Below, one piece after another: positions 59,591-64,000 of a stretch of DNA of 64,000 bases. The DNA comes from Winslowiella arboricola (GTDB lineage: Bacteria; Pseudomonadota; Gammaproteobacteria; Enterobacterales; Enterobacteriaceae): NCBI RefSeq assembly GCF_025527015.1, contig NZ_JAODIM010000043.1, positions 186,001 through 250,000 on the forward strand, read 5' to 3'. Both the position numbers and the translations under genes were made by a program. The notes under the pieces were generated by a model. That model was given only the letters and a program-made list of their open reading frames with translations, did not search any database and was not told the DNA's origin. Positions within the stretch are counted from its first letter, which is position 1. Each line of letters opens with the position of its first letter.

Positions 59591-60970
59591 GTGACCGCTT
59601 TTTCTACCCTGACGCAACTACCCGCCAGCCAGCTCGCTAACCTTGAAGAGATGGGTTATCTGGCGATGACGCCAATTCAGGCCGCCGCGCTGCCTGCCAT
59701 CCTCGAAGGCCGTGACGTGCGTGCACAAGCGAAAACCGGTAGTGGTAAAACCGCCGCGTTTGGTCTTGGTGTGTTGCAGCGTATCGATGCGTCGCAGTAC
59801 AGCACCCAGTCGCTGGTACTCTGTCCGACGCGCGAACTGGCGGATCAGGTAACAAAAGAGCTGCGTCGCCTGGCGCGCTTCACCCAGAATATTAAAATTC
59901 TGACGCTTTGCGGCGGGCAGCCGCTGGCGGCGCAGCGCGATTCACTGCTGCATGCTCCGCATGTCGTGGTCGGGACGCCGGGGCGAATTATGGATCACCT
60001 GAAACGCGAAACCCTGAAGCTGGATAATCTGAATACGCTGGTGCTGGATGAAGCCGACCGTATGCTGGAGATGGGTTTCCGCGAAGATATCGATACCATT
60101 ATCCGTTACACCACCTCAGAACGTCAGACTCTGCTGTTCTCCGCCACCTGGCCGCAGGGCATTGCGCAGATCAGCGGTCGTATTCAGCGTGATCCGTTAA
60201 CCGTTGAAACCGGTGATGTGTCCGAATTACCGTCAATTGAACAACATTTCTTTGAAGCCGGTAACCGCGAAAAACTGACGATGCTGATTGGTCTGCTCAG
60301 TCAGCAGCAGCCGAAATCCTGCGTGGTATTTTGTAATACCAAACGCGAGTGTGATGATATTGCTCAGGCGCTGGACAGCAGCCAGATCAGCGCCATGGCG
60401 TTGCACGGTGATTTAGAACAGCGTGACCGTGATCAGGTGTTAATTCGCTTTGCCAACGGCAGCTGTCGCGTGCTGGTGGCAACGGACGTTGCGGCGCGTG
60501 GCCTGGATATTAAAGAGCTGTCGATGGTGGTGAACTATCAGCTGTCGTTCGACCCGGAAGTGCATGTCCACCGTATCGGCCGTACCGCGCGCGCCGGACA
60601 GCAGGGCAAAGCGGTCAGTTTCGTTGCGCCGGATGAGATGGTTCGCGCGCATGCGCTGGAAGATTATCTGCAGATGAAACTGAACTGGCAGCAGGGCGCG
60701 CCGCTGAAGTCAGTCGATGTGCGACCGCTGGATGCCGAAATGGCCACGCTGTGCATTGATGGTGGTCGTAAAGCGAAAATCCGTCCGGGCGATATTCTTG
60801 GCGCGCTGACCGGTGATGCGGGACTTTCAGGGGAACTGGTGGGGAAAATCGATATCACCGCCACGCATGCCTATGTGGCGATTCGTCATGACGCGGCACG
60901 TCAGGCGATGAGACAGCTGCAACAGGGCAAAATCAAAGGCAAAACCTGCCGTGCACGCCTGCTGAAATAA
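59591..60970 (+). CDS. dbpA: ATP-dependent RNA helicase DbpA
   Basis: The 459-residue DEAD-box helicase is activated by 23S rRNA hairpin 92 and acts in large-subunit assembly. Motifs: Q motif MTPIQAAALPAIL, I AKTGSGKT, II VLDEADRM, III SATWPQG, VI HRIGRTARAG. The C-terminal RNA-binding domain ends GGRKAKIRPGDILGALTGDAGL...GKIKGKTCRARLLK, as in E. coli DbpA. The GTG at 59591 aligns with the E. coli start; a longer frame from 59510 is rejected. Confidence 0.97.
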   Translation: MTAFSTLTQLPASQLANLEEMGYLAMTPIQAAALPAILEGRDVRAQAKTGSGKTAAFGLGVLQRIDASQYSTQSLVLCPTRELADQVTKELRRLARFTQNIKILTLCGGQPLAAQRDSLLHAPHVVVGTPGRIMDHLKRETLKLDNLNTLVLDEADRMLEMGFREDIDTIIRYTTSERQTLLFSATWPQGIAQISGRIQRDPLTVETGDVSELPSIEQHFFEAGNREKLTMLIGLLSQQQPKSCVVFCNTKRECDDIAQALDSSQISAMALHGDLEQRDRDQVLIRFANGSCRVLVATDVAARGLDIKELSMVVNYQLSFDPEVHVHRIGRTARAGQQGKAVSFVAPDEMVRAHALEDYLQMKLNWQQGAPLKSVDVRPLDAEMATLCIDGGRKAKIRPGDILGALTGDAGLSGELVGKIDITATHAYVAIRHDAARQAMRQLQQGKIKGKTCRARLLK

Positions 60971-60978
60971 GTGAACGG

Positions 60979-61010
60979 CCGCCAAAGCACGCGCACAGCG
61001 TCTTTGGCGG
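60979..61010. terminator. hairpin between dbpA and the convergent monooxygenase gene
   Basis: CCGCCAAAG pairs perfectly with CTTTGGCGG across a 14-base loop. T-tracts are weak on both sides; likely a shared terminator. Confidence 0.55.
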
Positions 61011-61019
61011 TAACTGCCT

Positions 61020-61307
61020 TTAGTGGATAATCACTTCTGGTGGCTGTTTGATTAAGCCTTCGCTACCGGCAAGCAGTTTTTTAAAATGAGGCTGCTCATT
61101 GTGTAACGCAATTGCTGCTTCATCCTGCCAGGTTTCATGAAACAGGAACACATTGCCATCTTCAACGCTACGGTAGAGATCGTAGTGAATGCAACCGGCT
61201 TCCGCGCGGCTTGGGGCAACACAAGCGTTAAGCACTTTTTTTAGTTCGTCGGCTTTCCCCGGCTGGGCAACAAATTTAGCGACGATCATCAGGCTTTTAC
61301 TACTCAT
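61020..61307 (-). CDS. antibiotic biosynthesis monooxygenase (ABM) domain protein
   Basis: The 95-residue single ABM domain contains MIVAKFVAQPGKADELKKVL, GCIHYDLYRSVEDGNVFLFHETWQDEAAIALHNEQPHFKKLL. This dimeric ferredoxin-like fold includes quinol monooxygenases such as YgiN; the function of this paralogue is unknown. It converges on dbpA and is divergent from the lipoprotein gene at 61634. Confidence 0.9.
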   Translation of the reverse strand: MSSKSLMIVAKFVAQPGKADELKKVLNACVAPSRAEAGCIHYDLYRSVEDGNVFLFHETWQDEAAIALHNEQPHFKKLLAGSEGLIKQPPEVIIH

Positions 61308-61633
61308 TGATTCTCTCCTGTTTTCTTTGTTATCGCAGCGACATGCATGTCGCCCACTCTGTAGTGACTCTGTTCTTTCCTCTTAACCGGCTATCCGTGC
61401 CAGCATCCCTGACATCATGCCACAGCTGGCGGGCAACTTCAGGTTGTTGCGTAAAAAGAGCAGCAAAACGCACTCTGCGTGCTGAACTGCCGGCGTGATG
61501 CTCTTTCGGAAAGTCGGCTATTGTAATTTTGAAAAATTTTTTAAGTAAAAAATCATTACAAGTATCGACCTATAGTTAAACGTAGCTTATGCTGGCAAAG
61601 CTTTTTCCCTGACATCGTCCCGGAGCCCAATCT
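61308..61633. other. divergent intergenic region, nothing recognised
   Basis: The 326 bases between the ABM gene and the lipoprotein gene become AT-rich near 61,525-61,585 and presumably carry two divergent promoters. I see no coding frame, RNA or repeat that I can support. Confidence 0.5.
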
Positions 61634-61909
61634 ATGAAAGCAGTGACCTTTCTGCTGGCTGGCGTTGCGTTGCTGCTATCAGCATGCAGCAGCAATAGCG
61701 ACAATGAACCGCCGCAACAGGCAACCGCCGCCCACGTTCCTGCCAGAGTGTCGATGTCTGATCTGGCCGAGTCAAATTGCGCCAATGCCGGGGGTACGCT
61801 GGCGTTCTCGCGTCAGCTTGATGGTTCGTCAGTGGGGATGTGCCAGCTGGCCAATGGCCGTCGCTGTGGTGAAAATGCATTGATGAGCGGCAGCTGCGCC
61901 CGTTTCTGA
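61634..61909 (+). CDS. DUF333-domain lipoprotein
   Basis: The 91-residue protein has a lipobox (LLLSAC, Cys near residue 18) after a short signal peptide. A C-terminal DUF333 domain follows (NCANAGGTLAFSRQLDGSSVGMCQLANGRRCGENALMSGSC, conserved cysteines). It lies where E. coli has the hslJ-ydbJ genes beside ldhA, so it may be a YdbJ counterpart, but similarity is limited to the domain. Probably anchored to the outer membrane (Ser at +2). Function unknown. Confidence 0.85.
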   Translation: MKAVTFLLAGVALLLSACSSNSDNEPPQQATAAHVPARVSMSDLAESNCANAGGTLAFSRQLDGSSVGMCQLANGRRCGENALMSGSCARF

Positions 61910-61950
61910 CCGGGTGAAACAGGGTCACCAGCGATGACCCTGCGGCAGGA

Positions 61951-62943
61951 TCAGGTCGTCAGTTCATTGGAGCAGGTGTCGCCTTTCTCCAGCTGACGTA
62001 AATTCTCCAGCGTAGTTTGTGAGATACTGGTCAGCGCTTCGGCGGTCAGAAACGCCTGATGGCCGGTAAACAGCACGTTATGACAGGCTGAAAGACGGCG
62101 GAACACGTCATCCTGGATCACATCATTGGATTTATCTTCAAAGAACAGATCGCGTTCATTCTCATAGACATCCATCCCCAGCGAACCAATTTTCTGCTGT
62201 TTTAATGCGTCAATTGCCGCCTGTGAATCAATCAGACCGCCACGACTGGTGTTGATAATCATCACGCCATCCTTCATCTGTTCAAAGGCGCTGGCATTCA
62301 GCAGATGATGATTTTCCGGCGTCAGCGGGCAGTGCAGGCTGATGACGTCCGACTGGCGGAACAGGGTTTTAATATCAACATATTCTGCGCCCAGTTCCAG
62401 CGCCTGCGGACTCGGATAAGGGTCAAACGCCAGCAGGCGCATACCAAAACCTTTCAGAATACGCATGGCGGCGATACCAATCTTGCCGGTACCGATCACT
62501 CCCGCCGTGCGGCCATGCATATTGAAACCAATCAATCCTTCCAGCGAGAAATTGGCATCGCGCGTACGTTGATAAGCGCGGTGGATGCGACGGTTTAAAG
62601 TCATCATCATGCCAACGGCATGTTCGGCAACCGCTTCAGGTGAGTAGGCCGGCACGCGCACCACGCGGATCCCCAGCTCTTTTGCCGCATCGAGATCAAC
62701 GTTATTAAAACCGGCGCAGCGCAGGGCAATAAATTTCACGCCCAGTTCAGCCAGCTCCTCCAGCACCGCCCGGCTGCCGTCATCATTAACGAAGATACAT
62801 ACCGCTTCGCAGCCGATGGCAGTTTTCGCTGTGCGCTCATTTAACAGGAAGTCAAAAAACTCCAGCTCAAAGCCATAGCTTTCGTTGACGTTTTCCAGAT
62901 ATTTCCGGTCATATTGCTTGGTGCTGTACACCGCAAGTTTCAT
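61951..62943 (-). CDS. ldhA: fermentative D-lactate dehydrogenase
   Basis: The 330-residue NAD-dependent 2-hydroxyacid dehydrogenase reduces pyruvate to D-lactate under fermentation. MKLAVYSTKQYDRKYLE is the LdhA start. The NAD site is VIGTGKIG. The catalytic arginine lies in NTSRGGLID, the glutamate in MDVYENERDLFFEDKS and the histidine in FTGHQAFLT. Divergent from ydbH with 213 bases between them, as in E. coli. Confidence 0.97.
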   Translation of the reverse strand: MKLAVYSTKQYDRKYLENVNESYGFELEFFDFLLNERTAKTAIGCEAVCIFVNDDGSRAVLEELAELGVKFIALRCAGFNNVDLDAAKELGIRVVRVPAYSPEAVAEHAVGMMMTLNRRIHRAYQRTRDANFSLEGLIGFNMHGRTAGVIGTGKIGIAAMRILKGFGMRLLAFDPYPSPQALELGAEYVDIKTLFRQSDVISLHCPLTPENHHLLNASAFEQMKDGVMIINTSRGGLIDSQAAIDALKQQKIGSLGMDVYENERDLFFEDKSNDVIQDDVFRRLSACHNVLFTGHQAFLTAEALTSISQTTLENLRQLEKGDTCSNELTT

Positions 62944-63156
62944 CGTTACGCTCCTGTCATTAAGCTTTTGGGCTGATTTTTATTCCGCAGATAACTCATA
63001 TTAGTCATTATTCTTTATCCGAAGTAAACAACAGGGCGATGCGGATGGCTGAACTGCCGGGTACAGATTGATTTATAGATAAAAACTTCACCACACAGCC
63101 GTTACGTGCCATCATTTATTCTACGATCGATACGGACACAACGGATATTCAGTGCC

Positions 63157-64000
63157 ATGAGTCGGGGCTTTTACATTTTCTGTGCTGCGCTGCTGGCGTT
63201 GATCCTGCTATTTCTCGGGCTGATGCTCTCTGTCACTCAGTGGCTGCCTCGCCTGGCGGGCATCTGGCTGCCGGCAGATACCTCCATCGCACTGGAGGGC
63301 AATCCACGCTGGCGCAACGGCGGCCTGTTGCTGCCTGGCGTACGCTACCAGGCGGGCGACTGTGAACTGGCGTCAGTCAGCAATGTTACTCTCAGCAGAC
63401 ATCACCAGCGCTGGCAGCTTGGCGCCGATAACCTCGCGCTTAATCCTCCCTGCCTGAGCAAACTGCCTGCGGGAGAAAGCAGCGCCGCGCCGCGTTCGCT
63501 GGCCGAATGGCAGCAGATGCTGCCGGATGCCGATGTGACCATTAATCAGCTGGTGATCACGCCTTATCAGCAGTATGCCGGTAAGTTGCAGCTGTCGCTG
63601 GATCAAAAGCAGCAACAGCTGCACTATCAGGGCGACAATCTGCGACTCAGTGCGCAGCTTCAGGGACAACAGCTGAATATTCAGCAGCTCAGCATCAATC
63701 ACCCGGCGCTGTCGCAGCCGGTGACGCTGGCCGGACAGTTAACCTTACCGATTATTCCCGACGGCGTACCGCAGGCCGGGGAGTTGCATGGCGATCTCTC
63801 CTTGCAGGGCATGCCGCAGCCGCTACAGTTGCAACTTAACTGGCAACAGCAGCAGGGCAAGCTGGTGGTCAGGCAGACCGATGATGCCACGCCGTTGCTC
63901 AGCCTGCCATGGACCATCACGCCGCAGCAGATTGAGATCCGGCAGGGTGAATGGCGCTGGCCTTACGCGATGCAGCCAGTTTCCGGCGGCATCGCGCTGA
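63157..64000 (+). CDS. ydbH: YdbH, AsmA-like intermembrane phospholipid transport protein (5' part)
   Basis: The frame opens at an ATG at 63157 and runs off the right edge after 281 codons. It has one N-terminal membrane helix (YIFCAALLALILLFLGLML), then a periplasmic beta-rich region with WLPRLAGIWLPADTSIALEGNPRW, GVRYQAGDCELASVSN and LSLPWTITPQQIEIRQGEWRWPY, matching E. coli YdbH. YdbH, TamB and YhdP are the AsmA-like bridge proteins that carry phospholipid to the outer membrane. Normally followed by ynbE and ydbL. Confidence 0.93.
   Translation, partial: MSRGFYIFCAALLALILLFLGLMLSVTQWLPRLAGIWLPADTSIALEGNPRWRNGGLLLPGVRYQAGDCELASVSNVTLSRHHQRWQLGADNLALNPPCLSKLPAGESSAAPRSLAEWQQMLPDADVTINQLVITPYQQYAGKLQLSLDQKQQQLHYQGDNLRLSAQLQGQQLNIQQLSINHPALSQPVTLAGQLTLPIIPDGVPQAGELHGDLSLQGMPQPLQLQLNWQQQQGKLVVRQTDDATPLLSLPWTITPQQIEIRQGEWRWPYAMQPVSGGIAL

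Overview
The window is about 64 kb of a gamma-proteobacterial chromosome. It almost certainly belongs to the Enterobacterales, and most likely to the Erwiniaceae (Pantoea, Erwinia or a close relative). The right two thirds follow the E. coli order from fabI-sap through psp, tyrR, tpx, mppA, zntB, fnrS, ttcA, dbpA and ldhA to ydbH. The small RNAs RyhB and FnrS are recognisable base for base in their cores. The family placement is inferred from gene content and overall composition; no 16S or tRNA gene lies in the window.

Positions 1-10.5 kb are accessory metabolism. There is a truncated FMN monooxygenase, an orphan Bug-type binding protein, a LysR regulator, and a seven-gene cluster: peptide-type binding protein, DapA-family lyase, two nucleoside hydrolases, two permeases and a fused double ATPase. 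The cluster looks like an uptake and breakdown system for a nucleoside-like compound. From 10.6 to 25 kb there are rnb, a YdeP-type molybdopterin oxidoreductase, a PTS EIICB, a DsbA-like protein, hcxA (ybdH), an unusual pair of sugar-type binding protein and LVIVD beta-propeller, two small unknown genes, a LysR gene and yciW.

The most striking region is 25-45 kb. The sap locus (sapABCDF, then fabI) is split in two. A complete arnBCADTEF operon for lipid A 4-amino-4-deoxy-L-arabinose lies between sapB and sapC on the opposite strand. It is preceded by about 1 kb of AT-rich non-coding DNA containing a perfect PmrA box. The stranded sapCDF genes have a good sigma-70 promoter facing them. Immediately behind sapA lie ryhB, with two Fur-like boxes, and then the psp operon with pspF. 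Envelope defence (Sap, Arn, Psp) and iron stress (RyhB) are thus contiguous.

From 45 to 64 kb the order is tyrR, tpx, ycjG, mpaA and mppA. Next comes a beta-glucoside module in which the antiterminator gene converges on the PTS and phospho-beta-glucosidase genes, each side having its own RAT/terminator leader. Then follow zntB, fnrS, a proline-rich microprotein gene, ttcA, a RelB/YafQ-type toxin-antitoxin pair, dbpA, a small monooxygenase, a DUF333 lipoprotein, ldhA and the start of ydbH. No prophage, transposase, CRISPR array, rRNA or tRNA was seen.
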